Assembly: GCA_000381565.1 (NCBI GenBank)
Contig: KB906724.1
Location: forward strand, 2,482,801-2,546,800
Source: Oxalobacteraceae bacterium AB_14
GTDB taxonomy: Bacteria > Pseudomonadota > Gammaproteobacteria > Burkholderiales > Burkholderiaceae_D
DNA: 64,000 nucleotides
Reading direction: 5' to 3'
In this document: one piece after another, positions 16,655 to 24,210 of the stretch
Position numbering within the stretch: the first letter of the stretch is position 1
Layout: each line of letters starts with the position of its first letter
The notes under the pieces: model-generated
What the model was told of the DNA's origin: nothing
The model's input: only the letters and a program-made list of their open reading frames with translations
Database searches by the model: none
Translations under genes and position numbers: made by a program

Positions 16655-18793
16655 CTACTTCGCAGTATCGGGACGGCCGGCCTGGCCGTCTTCCTCGATG
16701 ATGGCCAGTTCCCACGGACCGAGCGTCATCGCCTGGTCCGGCTTCACGCTGCGCGAACTCAGCAGATCGACCCCGGCCTGGTGGCGGTAGTTGAAGTTGA
16801 CCGCCGCGCCGGAATAGTTGAAGTAGTAGCGCACCGCGCGGCCGAAGCCGTTGACGCCGGAGCGCTCGTGCACATGGTCCGGCAACTGCCGTTCCGGCGC
16901 CAGCAACCCCAGCTCCTGCAGCGACGACTGCAACACCGCCTTCTGCAGCTTGTCCGACAGATAAGTGCCCTCGTAGACCACCTTGCCGGCGCCGTACTGG
17001 TTGGCCGTGATGGCGGGCCAGCGGCCGAAGAACGGATGGTCGTACCAGGCCAGCGCCTTGGCCGTGTCCAGCTGCAGGAACTCGGCCCAGTGCCGCACCT
17101 GGTTGTCGCCGCCCGCCTGGAAGGGATCGCCCTTCAGTGCCAGCGGCTGGGCCAGGTTGGAGAATTCCTGGTAGTGGAAGCCGAGCGCCTCGCGCAGCGG
17201 ACCCGGCGCCATGGTCCAGCGCACCGCCGCGTTCTCGTTGGCGAAGCCGCTCTTGAAGGTCATCACCACCCGGCCGCCCTTGCGGATGTAGTCGGAGATG
17301 CGCTTGAGCAGCGCCTCGTCGGCCACGTACAGCGATGGCACGATCAGCAGCTTGTAGCCCGAGAAGTCCTGCGTGTCGGCGAACACGAAATCGCTGCCGA
17401 CGTTCAGGTCGTACAGCGCGCGGTGCATCTGGCGCACCAGCGAGCCGTAGTCGGCCTTGGTGCCGCCGCCGCCCCACTGGCTGTCCTTGGCGAAGGGCAT
17501 GTCGTTGAGCGCGTTGAGCGAATCGCGGCTCCACAGGATGGCGACGTCGTTGTGCAGCTTCAGGTTGACCAGGCGCGGGCCGATCTTGCGCAGCTCGCGG
17601 CCGGTGCGGCTGATCTCGGCGTAGGCGCGGTTGGGCTCCAGGTCGTGCGACAGCACGCCCTTCCAGTAGGTCTCCTGGTTGGCGTGGATCGACGCCCAGT
17701 GCCAGTACTCGACCATGTTGGCGCCGTTCGACAGGTGGGTGTAGACGTCCTCGCGGAACTGGCCGTCGTACGGCGGGTACTGGAACGAGGAGGACCAGTC
17801 GGTGGTCTGGGCGTTGGTCTCGGTGACCAGGAAGTTGCCGCGCTTGAGCGAGCGGGTGAAGTCGGCCTGCAGCGTCTGCTCGGCGCCGTTGTACCACTCG
17901 CGCTGGCCCCAGTGGTAGATGTTGACGGCCGGCGTGTCGAGCGCGCGCGCCACGTCCACCTCGTCGACGTCGGCGTGCATGGAGCCGGCGAAATCGTGCG
18001 TGACGAACTGGCGCGGCGACGCGCATTCGCGGATCAGCCCGGCCTGCCAGGTGAGGAAGTCGGTGACGCGCAGCTGGCTCCAGCGCGACCACTCCAGCTT
18101 GTAGCCTGTGCTCTGGGCGCCGTCCGGGCGCGGCAGGTCGGTCCAGCTGTGCAGGTCCTGGCCCCAGTAGTTGAGGAACCAGGCCTTGCCGAGGTTTTCC
18201 GGCGTGCCGAACTTCTTTTCCAGGTAGTGCTGGAAGCGGATGAAGACGTCGTCGTTGGCGGCGCCGTAGCTGCCGGTCTCGTTGTCGACCTGCCAGCCGA
18301 TGACGTTCGGGTTGTCCTTGTAGCGCGCGGCGATCTTGCGGATCAGGCGTTCGGCGTAGTAGCGGTAGGCCGCCGAGTCGGTGTTCATGTTCTGGCGCAT
18401 GCCATAGGTGTTCTGCGCGCCGTTGAACTTGCGGGCCAGGATTTCCGGGTTCTGCCGCGCCATCCAGGCGGGAATCGAATAGGTCGGCGTGCCCAGGATG
18501 ACCTTGATGCCGGCCTTGCCCATGGCGTCGATCACGCGGTCCATCCACGCGTACTCGAAGCGGCCGTCTTCCGGCTCCCACAAGCTCCACGTCGATTCGC
18601 CCAGGCGCACCACGTTGAAGCCGGCCTCCTTCATCATCTGCACGTCCTTGTCCAGCCGCTCGTAGGGCATGTACTCGTGGTAGTAGGCGGTGCCGTACAG
18701 GATGGTGGGGAAAGCGGGGGGCGTGCTCGCAGGCGCGCACGCGGCGGCGGTCGCGTACGACAACGCCAGCGAGAGCAGGGTTCGTTTCAGCAT
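16655..18793 (-). CDS. GH42 beta-galactosidase
   Basis: A 712-residue exported enzyme (signal peptide about residues 1-20, possibly a lipoprotein at the Cys in TAAACAP). The GH42 barrel has the acid/base Glu E172 in WQVDNETGSYG and the nucleophile E325 in LVTETNAQT. A flavodoxin-like trimerisation domain and small beta domain follow. It hydrolyses beta-galactosides; in this locus galactosylated xyloglucan oligosaccharides or pectic galactan are plausible substrates. The ATG at 18793 follows GGAGA with 6-nt spacing; the upstream ATG at 18805 lacks a ribosome site. Expression is expected from the adjacent shared-element promoter. It diverges from the membrane AraC regulator. Confidence 0.88.
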   Translation of the reverse strand: MLKRTLLSLALSYATAAACAPASTPPAFPTILYGTAYYHEYMPYERLDKDVQMMKEAGFNVVRLGESTWSLWEPEDGRFEYAWMDRVIDAMGKAGIKVILGTPTYSIPAWMARQNPEILARKFNGAQNTYGMRQNMNTDSAAYRYYAERLIRKIAARYKDNPNVIGWQVDNETGSYGAANDDVFIRFQHYLEKKFGTPENLGKAWFLNYWGQDLHSWTDLPRPDGAQSTGYKLEWSRWSQLRVTDFLTWQAGLIRECASPRQFVTHDFAGSMHADVDEVDVARALDTPAVNIYHWGQREWYNGAEQTLQADFTRSLKRGNFLVTETNAQTTDWSSSFQYPPYDGQFREDVYTHLSNGANMVEYWHWASIHANQETYWKGVLSHDLEPNRAYAEISRTGRELRKIGPRLVNLKLHNDVAILWSRDSLNALNDMPFAKDSQWGGGGTKADYGSLVRQMHRALYDLNVGSDFVFADTQDFSGYKLLIVPSLYVADEALLKRISDYIRKGGRVVMTFKSGFANENAAVRWTMAPGPLREALGFHYQEFSNLAQPLALKGDPFQAGGDNQVRHWAEFLQLDTAKALAWYDHPFFGRWPAITANQYGAGKVVYEGTYLSDKLQKAVLQSSLQELGLLAPERQLPDHVHERSGVNGFGRAVRYYFNYSGAAVNFNYRHQAGVDLLSSRSVKPDQAMTLGPWELAIIEEDGQAGRPDTAK

Positions 18794-18820
18794 AGGGGTC
18801 TCCATAATAGTTGGCAAGCC

Positions 18821-18859
18821 ATTGTGGAGACTGAGGGCACAGCCATGCAATGATGAAAA
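18821..18859 (-). promoter_or_regulatory. Predicted promoter of GH42 gene with shared element
   Basis: Minus strand: TTTTCATCA abuts TTGCAT (-35, 18845-18850), then 18 nt, then CACAAT (-10, 18821-18826). The start codon lies 27 nt downstream, so the 5' UTR would be very short. Confidence 0.6.
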
Positions 18860-18927
18860 TTGCCAAGCGGGTCAATGATTTATTGCTAGCGGCCGGGGGC
18901 TGCGCAATTTCGGGACAGGGTTGATGG

Positions 18928-18965
18928 TTTTGACAATTGCGGCGCCCGCACCGCGCTCCCACAAT
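18928..18965 (+). promoter_or_regulatory. Predicted promoter of candidate small RNA, shared element
   Basis: TTTTGACAA (18928-18936) abuts TTGCGG (-35, 18937-18942), 17 nt, then CACAAT (-10, 18960-18965). The hexamers and spacing are identical to those of the GH29 promoter. It faces the membrane AraC gene but a terminator intervenes. Confidence 0.6.
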
Positions 18966-18971
18966 GTATCC

Positions 18972-19084
18972 CAAGGACTGCGAGGCGGCGCTGCCGTGCC
19001 GGGTGCGCCCCGCGATCCCCGTTTGTGCTCTCCAACTACCTCTCCGGTAGTATTTCGGGCGGCTCTGGCCGCCCGCTTTTTTTT
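18972..19084 (+). ncRNA. Candidate small RNA (or attenuated leader) in glycan locus
   Basis: The span is bounded by a predicted promoter (-10 at 18960-18965) and an intrinsic terminator ending at 19084, giving a transcript of about 110 nt. It contains a 6-bp hairpin ACTACC/GGTAGT (19035-19051) whose loop is TCTCC, complementary to Shine-Dalgarno-like GGAGA; the halogenase ribosome site GGGGGAGAG could pair with CTCTCC. A 28-codon ORF from 18964 (MYPKDCEAAL...) lacks a ribosome site and is probably chance. The alternative is that this is a 5' leader that attenuates the AraC gene at 19198. No RNA family was recognised. Confidence 0.45.
19057..19084 (+). terminator. Intrinsic terminator upstream of membrane AraC gene
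   Basis: A perfect 7-bp stem GGGCGGC/GCCGCCC with TCTG loop, followed by GC and eight T residues. This is the most convincing rho-independent terminator in the window. No annotated gene ends just upstream on this strand. Confidence 0.85.
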
Positions 19085-19197
19085 CTGCCGCCATCCAGCC
19101 GTGCCCGCATTGCCAGATGCGCACCGGGCGGGTAACATCGCATACCGGCAGCCGGCGTTTCGCACGCGACAGTCATCTTTTCCGATCCAGGCTTTCA

Positions 19198-20355
19198 ATG
19201 CATGAATTTTATAAAAAAGCACTCGTGGTGTGCTTTGGGCTTATCGCGGCGTGCGTGGTTCTCGGCTACATTTGTGTGAAACAGAGTTATCTGCAGGCGC
19301 CCCTGCTGCCTGCCGCCGACAGCCCGCTGGCCTGGCATGGCGACCCGAGCTGGGACGCCCGCGCCGGCGGCAAGGTGCTCATGCACCTGTATGAAGCCCA
19401 GCGGCGGCTGCGCTTCGACTACCGCCTCGCCGGGAAGGACGAGGGTTTCGGCGGCGTCGAACTGAATTTCAAAGATGGCAAAGGGCAGCCGATACACATC
19501 GACCTTTCGCGTTATTCCTCGATTTCCCTGTTGGTGAAATGTTCGCCTGCCAACACGCTGCAGCTGGCCATTCCGACCTTTGTCGGCAGGCGCTCCGACC
19601 AGCAGGAGTTTCTGGGCTATCGCGTCCCCTTGTCCTACTTTTCCTGCGACGAGAATGAATCGCGCGTCGAGCTGGACCTGACGCGCCTGGAAACGCCCGA
19701 GTGGTGGTATTTCCTGAAGCAACAGGCCTTGTCGAGCAAGGATTATAAACTAGACAAGGTCCCTAAAATCATCGTCGGCGGCAGCGGCCAGAGTCCCCGC
19801 GACGTCACGCTGGAGGTGCAGGTCCGCGAGCTGAACCTGAAAGGCCGCAACCGCGGCTATCTGGTGCTGTTCGGGGTATTGCTGATCGTGGTCTGGAGCG
19901 GCTTCGGCGTATGGTTTTTCAGGCAACACGCCCAGGCCCTGGTCGGCGACGTCAAACTCAAGCTGCAAAAGGACTTGCCGTTCGTGGCATATCAACAACT
20001 TTCCCTTGAGCCGCACCGCGACAAGGAAAAGACCGCCATCCTGCAATGCATCGCCAGCCGCTACGCCGACGCGGAGCTGGACCTGGAGCGGGTGGTCGAG
20101 GAAACCGGGGTCAACCGCAACAAGGTCTACGACATCCTGAAGGCCGAATTCGGCTTCACCTTCAGCGGCTATTTGAACAAGCTGCGGCTGACCGAGGCGG
20201 CGCGGCTGCTGGCCGAAAAAGACACGGCCACGGTGGCGGAAATCGCCTATTCCGTCGGCTATGGCAATGTTTCTTATTTTAATAAGTTGTTCAAGGAGGA
20301 ATACGGCTGCACGCCCAAGGCCTTCCGCAGCGCCTGTCCCGTCGCCGAGCCCTAA
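19198..20355 (+). CDS. Membrane-anchored AraC-family regulator
   Basis: A 385-residue protein with two hydrophobic segments, at about residues 8-26 and 221-242, enclosing a periplasmic domain of roughly 190 residues. The C-terminus (about 280-385) is a typical AraC double helix-turn-helix, ending with the VAEIAYSVGYGNVSYFNKLFKEEYG signature spread over its last helices. The periplasmic part is beta-rich in appearance and includes a segment (IDLSRYSSISLLVKC) resembling galactose-binding/CIA30-like folds; that similarity is a guess. The layout is that of a one-component regulator sensing a periplasmic ligand, likely a glycan fragment. The ATG at 19198 is chosen because it places the first TM at the N-terminus. 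It lies between GH42 and the XylR-like gene. Confidence 0.8.
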   Translation: MHEFYKKALVVCFGLIAACVVLGYICVKQSYLQAPLLPAADSPLAWHGDPSWDARAGGKVLMHLYEAQRRLRFDYRLAGKDEGFGGVELNFKDGKGQPIHIDLSRYSSISLLVKCSPANTLQLAIPTFVGRRSDQQEFLGYRVPLSYFSCDENESRVELDLTRLETPEWWYFLKQQALSSKDYKLDKVPKIIVGGSGQSPRDVTLEVQVRELNLKGRNRGYLVLFGVLLIVVWSGFGVWFFRQHAQALVGDVKLKLQKDLPFVAYQQLSLEPHRDKEKTAILQCIASRYADAELDLERVVEETGVNRNKVYDILKAEFGFTFSGYLNKLRLTEAARLLAEKDTATVAEIAYSVGYGNVSYFNKLFKEEYGCTPKAFRSACPVAEP

Positions 20356-20500
20356 CACTATCGTCATAAATGCTACAAATCGCCCTGGTGTGCTAGCAAT
20401 TTCATCCTGAACGTTACCCCCTGTCGTGTAGAAATTCCTATTCTCTAGGCAACGCTCCGGCTACGCCGAGAGGGTACAAAAAAACGATATGGAGGAGACA

Positions 20501-20554
20501 ATGAGCAAGATGACAAGGCGCGCGCGGTCGCGCCGCATGCAGGCGTGCGCGTGA
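20501..20554 (+). CDS. 17-codon leader ORF before XylR-like regulator
   Basis: An ATG with a very strong ribosome site (GGAGGAG, 20491-20497) opens a short Arg-rich peptide, MSKMTRRARSRRMQACA, whose TGA ends one base before the regulator ATG at 20556. The regulator itself has no ribosome site of its own, so its translation probably depends on ribosomes terminating here. The reading frames differ, so it is not a simple N-terminal extension. It could be a regulatory leader peptide or just a coupling device. Confidence 0.5.
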   Translation: MSKMTRRARSRRMQACA

Positions 20555-20555
20555 T

Positions 20556-21758
20556 ATGGGCGCGACCAAAACATACCGGATCGCACTGCTGTTCAACGCC
20601 AACAAGACATTCGACCGGGAGGTGCTGGGAGGCATCGCCGATTACCTGGGCAGCACCCGCGTGGCCTGGGAAGTGTTTCTTGAGGAGGACTTTTGCCTGC
20701 GGCTGGCCGGCATCGGCAGCTGGCAGGGAGACGGCATCATCGCCGATTTCGACGATCCCGGCGTGGCGGCGGCGCTGGCCGACTGCCAGTTGCCGGTGGT
20801 GGCGGTGGGCGGCTCCTACGCCAACGAAGACCAGTATCCGCCCGGCGTGCCCTATGTGGCCACCGACAACTTTCAGCTGGTCAAGCAGGCGCGCGAGCAT
20901 CTGATCGACGCCGGCCTGCAGCGCTTCGCCATGTTCAGCCTGCCCGAGGCCAGCGAAAACCGCTGGGCCCAGGAGCGCGAACACGCGTTCCGCCGCCTGA
21001 TGTGGAACGACCGCAGCGAGGCCGAGATCTTCCGCGGCTGCGCCACCAGTCCCGGCTCCTGGGACGAGGCGGTCGAGCGCCAGGCCGACTGGCTGCGCCG
21101 CCTGCCGAAGCCGGTCGGCGTCATCGCCGTGACCGACGCCCGCGCGCGCCAGCTGCTGCAGGCGTGCAGCGTGGCCGGCCTCGCGGTGCCGGGGGAGGTG
21201 GCCCTGATCGGCATCGACAACGACCCGCTGGTGCGCCTGCTCACGCCGATACCGCTCAGTTCCGTGATGCACGGCGCGCGCGCGATGGGGCGCACCGCCG
21301 CCCATCTGCTGAGCCAGAAACTGCACCGGGTGCGCGTGCCGAACACGCCGGTGCTGGTGCCGCCGGCCGGCGTCAACGCGCTCGCCTCCAGCCTGTACCA
21401 GCCGGCCGGCCACCCGCTGGTGATGCGGGCCTGCCACTACATCCGCCAGCACGCCTGCGGCAGCCTCAAGAGCCACCAGGTGGCGATGCAGCTGGGCGTG
21501 TCGCGTTCTTCGCTGGAAGCGTATTTCCGGCAGGAGCTGGGATGCAGCGTGCACGACGTCGTGCTGCGCTGCAAGCTCGACGCCGCCAAGGCGGGCCTCG
21601 ACAGCGGCCAGCGCAGCATCGCCGACGTGGCGCTGGACTGCGGCTTCGGCTCGACCCAGTATATGCACCTGGTGTTCAAGCGCGAGCTCGGCTGCACGCC
21701 GCGCGCCTACCGCGACCGCGTGTTCGAGGCGTCCGAACGGCGGGTCGCCGCCGGCTGA
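20556..21758 (+). CDS. XylR-like AraC-family regulator with periplasmic-binding-like sensor domain
   Basis: A 400-residue DNA-binding protein. Residues from about 8 to 280 form a LacI/periplasmic-binding-protein-like sensor (YRIALLFNANKTFDREVL start; VALIGIDNDP near 220), and the last 100 residues are an AraC helix-turn-helix (VAMQLGVSRSSLEAYF and STQYMHLVFKRELG). This is the architecture of E. coli XylR, which responds to D-xylose. In a xyloglucan locus xylose or isoprimeverose is a plausible ligand. Translation seems coupled to the preceding 17-codon ORF. It is convergent with the symporter gene, with a palindromic hairpin between the stops. Confidence 0.85.
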   Translation: MGATKTYRIALLFNANKTFDREVLGGIADYLGSTRVAWEVFLEEDFCLRLAGIGSWQGDGIIADFDDPGVAAALADCQLPVVAVGGSYANEDQYPPGVPYVATDNFQLVKQAREHLIDAGLQRFAMFSLPEASENRWAQEREHAFRRLMWNDRSEAEIFRGCATSPGSWDEAVERQADWLRRLPKPVGVIAVTDARARQLLQACSVAGLAVPGEVALIGIDNDPLVRLLTPIPLSSVMHGARAMGRTAAHLLSQKLHRVRVPNTPVLVPPAGVNALASSLYQPAGHPLVMRACHYIRQHACGSLKSHQVAMQLGVSRSSLEAYFRQELGCSVHDVVLRCKLDAAKAGLDSGQRSIADVALDCGFGSTQYMHLVFKRELGCTPRAYRDRVFEASERRVAAG

Positions 21759-21763
21759 GGGAA

Positions 21764-21783
21764 GCGGGGACCGCGGTCCCCGC
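21764..21783. terminator. Perfect 20-nt palindrome between convergent genes
   Basis: A perfect palindrome, GCGGGGACC-GC-GGTCCCCGC, sits between the stops of the XylR-like and symporter genes. It can form the same hairpin on both strands, as expected for a bidirectional terminator, but has no T-tract. Confidence 0.5.
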
Positions 21784-21798
21784 GCTGGCGCGACCGGC

Positions 21799-23475
21799 TT
21801 ACCACCAGGCCGTGTAAATCGTCGCCAGCAGTACGCAGATCACGGCCGAGCCGAAGGCGAAGGCGCCGTCGACCCGGAACAGGCTGTGGTCGACATGCAG
21901 GTGGCGGGTGTTGGCGGCGCGCCGCGCCTCGGCCATCTTGCTGATCACGACCATGCCGGCCACCACCACCCAGAACACGATGAACATGCGGTCGAGGAAG
22001 GGAATCTCGTACACGCCGCTGCCGTTGTCCTTGGAGAAGCCGATCGGCGCCAGGAAGGACAGGTCCATCATCGCCGGCAGGAACTTCAGCACGATCGAAC
22101 CGGCCAGGCCGCCCAGGGTGGCGAACATGGCCGCGCCGGCCGTGGTCTTTTTCCAGAAGAAGCCCAGCAGGAACATAGCCAGGATGCCGGGCGAGACGAA
22201 GCCGGTGTATTCCTGGATGTACTGGAAGCCGCCTTTCTTGTCGATGCCCAGCATCGGCGCGATCAGCACGGCCAGCGCCATCGCCACCACCACGCTGACG
22301 CGGCCGATCCACACCATGCGCTGTTCGCTGGCCTCCCGGTTGAAGACCTTGTTGTAGATGTCGAGCGTGAAGATGGTGGCGATGCTGTTGGCCTTGCCGG
22401 CCAGCGAGGCCACCACCGCCGCCGTCAGCGCGGCGAAGGCGATGCCTTTCAAGCCCGGTGGCAGCAGACCCAGCAGGATAGGGTAGGCGCGGTCGGGATT
22501 GACTTCGCCGCCGACCCGCATGGCGTCGCCCAGCGCGCCGGACTTGTCGAGCGCGTAGGCGGCGATGCCGGGCAGCACCACGATCACCGGCATCAGCAGC
22601 TTGAGGAAGGCCGCGAACAGCAGGCCCTTGCGCGCGGTCGGCAGGTCGGCGCCCAGCGCGCGCTGGGTGATGTACTGGTTGCAGCCCCAGTAGTTCAGGT
22701 TGACGATCCACATGCCGCCCAGCAGCACCGACAGGCCGGGCAAGTCCATGTAGTTCGGGTTGTCGCGCTTGAGCACCATGTCGAAGTGGCCGCGGGCGTG
22801 GTTGTACAGCTCGGAGAAGCCTTGTAGCGCGCCATGCTTGTGGCCCAGCGCGGCGACCATGTCGAGCGCCAGCCAGGTCGTGACCAGGCCGCCGACCACC
22901 AGGCAGGTCACCTGCACCACGTCGGTGTAGCCGATCACCTTCATGCCGCCCAGCGTGATGACGGCCGCGAACACCGCCAGGAACAGCATGCACGGCAGCA
23001 GGGCGATGCCCGACAGGCTGCTGATGGCCAGCGCGCCCAGGTACAGGATCGAGGTCAGGTTGACCACCACGTACAGGCCCAGCCAGAACAGCGCCATGGT
23101 GGTGGCGACCGCCTTGCCGTAGCGCTGTTCGAGGAACTGCGGCATGGTGTAGATGCGGTTCTTCAGGTAGACCGGCATGAAGAACACGGCCACGATCACC
23201 AGCGTGGCGGCGGCCATCAGTTCGTAGACGGCGACGGCCATGCCGATGCGGAAGCCGGAGCCGCTCATGCCGATGAACTGCTCGGCCGAGATGTTGGAGG
23301 CGATCAGCGAGGCGCCGATCGCCCACCAGGTCAGCGAGCCTTCCGCCAGGAAGTAGTCATGCGAGGCCTTGCCGGAGCCGGCCTGCTTGCGCCGGTACAC
23401 CCACAGGCCGTAGCCCGCGACCATGACAAAGTAAACGAGGAAAACAATGCTATCTAGTGCCGAGAAAGTGTTCAT
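21799..23475 (-). CDS. Sodium:solute symporter (SSS family), probable sugar uptake
   Basis: A 558-residue inner-membrane transporter with 14 or so hydrophobic segments and SSS-family signatures such as GMSGSGFRIGMAVAVYE near the N-terminus, a segment with WGCNQYI in the middle, and KGIAFAALTAAVVASLAGKAN. The sub-type resembles sodium/glucose or galactose cotransporters. It is the only sugar importer in the locus, so it would carry monosaccharides or small oligosaccharides released in the periplasm. The ATG at 23475 gives a normal N-terminus (MNTFSALDSIVFLVYF); the ribosome site is poor. It is convergent with the XylR-like gene. Confidence 0.85.
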   Translation of the reverse strand: MNTFSALDSIVFLVYFVMVAGYGLWVYRRKQAGSGKASHDYFLAEGSLTWWAIGASLIASNISAEQFIGMSGSGFRIGMAVAVYELMAAATLVIVAVFFMPVYLKNRIYTMPQFLEQRYGKAVATTMALFWLGLYVVVNLTSILYLGALAISSLSGIALLPCMLFLAVFAAVITLGGMKVIGYTDVVQVTCLVVGGLVTTWLALDMVAALGHKHGALQGFSELYNHARGHFDMVLKRDNPNYMDLPGLSVLLGGMWIVNLNYWGCNQYITQRALGADLPTARKGLLFAAFLKLLMPVIVVLPGIAAYALDKSGALGDAMRVGGEVNPDRAYPILLGLLPPGLKGIAFAALTAAVVASLAGKANSIATIFTLDIYNKVFNREASEQRMVWIGRVSVVVAMALAVLIAPMLGIDKKGGFQYIQEYTGFVSPGILAMFLLGFFWKKTTAGAAMFATLGGLAGSIVLKFLPAMMDLSFLAPIGFSKDNGSGVYEIPFLDRMFIVFWVVVAGMVVISKMAEARRAANTRHLHVDHSLFRVDGAFAFGSAVICVLLATIYTAWW

Positions 23476-23633
23476 GAGGAAGTCGGTATGAAGATTAAGT
23501 CTCAAATGCGGACAGTCGTGTCGATGTCGCTGTCCGTCGTGCCCGGCCTTAGCCGGAAGTTACTGGCGCTTATTGTGCCGGGGATCGTTGCCGCTGTGGC
23601 ACGGTTGTCAAGAAACACTGTGCGGGTTGATGA
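23476..23633. other. Intergenic region upstream of symporter
   Basis: This gap is non-coding. On the minus strand it has a TTGACA (around 23606-23611) and a CACAAT further down, but not at standard spacing, so the symporter promoter is not clear to me. Confidence 0.4.
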
Positions 23634-23671
23634 ATTTCATAATTGATGCCGGGCGGCGTGGGTTGCAAAAT
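23634..23671 (+). promoter_or_regulatory. Shared-element promoter in front of esterase remnant
   Basis: ATTTCATAA (23634-23642) abuts TTGATG (-35, 23643-23648), 17 nt, then CAAAAT (-10, 23666-23671). It fits the locus layout although the gene downstream is degraded. Confidence 0.5.
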
Positions 23672-23696
23672 CGCTGCAGCCCACCGCAATGAGAAG

Positions 23697-24026
23697 GATG
23701 ACCCGTATGCCCAGCCGCCTGGCGCCGTTGCCGCCGATACTCCCGTGACCCAGCCGCAGCCGCCGTGCGCCCTGAGCGCGGCGCCGCGCGCGGTCGCCCG
23801 CTCGTGGATGTCGATCGAGCGCTGGCGCGGCATGCACGCCGAACAGGGCATCCAGGCCGTGGTCGGCCGGCTGCGCGCGCAGTACCCGGCCGCGCGCATC
23901 CTGCTCAACGCCGTGCTGCCCGCCGGCGCCAGGTCCGACATCGAGCGCCTGCTCAAGCAGCCGCGCCCGGCGCAGCCGGTGGCGCTGGCGGCCGACGGCG
24001 TGCGCGCCGTTGCCGCCGCGCCCAAC
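23697..24026 (+). pseudogene. SGNH/GDSL-type esterase remnant
   Basis: No intact gene fits this stretch. One frame shows AAPRAVARSWMSIERWRGMHAEQ, which resembles the segment that normally precedes the GDS nucleophile block of SGNH acetylesterases, joined directly to GIQAVVGRLRAQYPAARILL and NAVLPAG, which resemble the late part of the same family. The central part containing GDSITxG and GxNN would have been deleted. After about 24026 the coding signal moves to another frame (TEHGHDRESRADNLYHYAQ) and stops at 24094. There is no signal peptide. The intact ancestor may have been a xyloglucan acetylesterase. The family call is from memory of such proteins and is uncertain. Confidence 0.4.
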
Positions 24027-24136
24027 CGAGCACGGCCACGACCGCGAGAGCCGGGCGGACAATCTGTACCACTACGCCCAGCGCATCTTCCGTTGAAGCG
24101 GGCCGATTTGCCAGATTTTATGAGGCGCGATGGCGG

Positions 24137-24174
24137 TTTTCGCAATTGCGGCGCCAGGCGCTTGCCCGCACAAT
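24137..24174 (+). promoter_or_regulatory. Predicted promoter of GH29-GH3-epimerase-like operon
   Basis: TTTTCGCAA (24137-24145) abuts TTGCGG (-35, 24146-24151), 17 nt, CACAAT (-10, 24169-24174). The GH29 start codon is 36 nt downstream. The -35, spacing and -10 equal those of the small-RNA promoter at 18928. Confidence 0.6.
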
Positions 24175-24210
24175 GCGCGCAGGCTGCCCCAATTTTATGA
24201 TGGAACCGAC

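Noticed and set aside
18964..19050. 28-codon ORF inside the candidate small RNA
   Set aside because: No ribosome binding site and no recognisable peptide features.
20431..20448. Sequence resembling the left half of a yeast FRT site (17 of 18 bases)
   Set aside because: There is no inverted right arm and no sign of engineering around it, so it is most likely chance.
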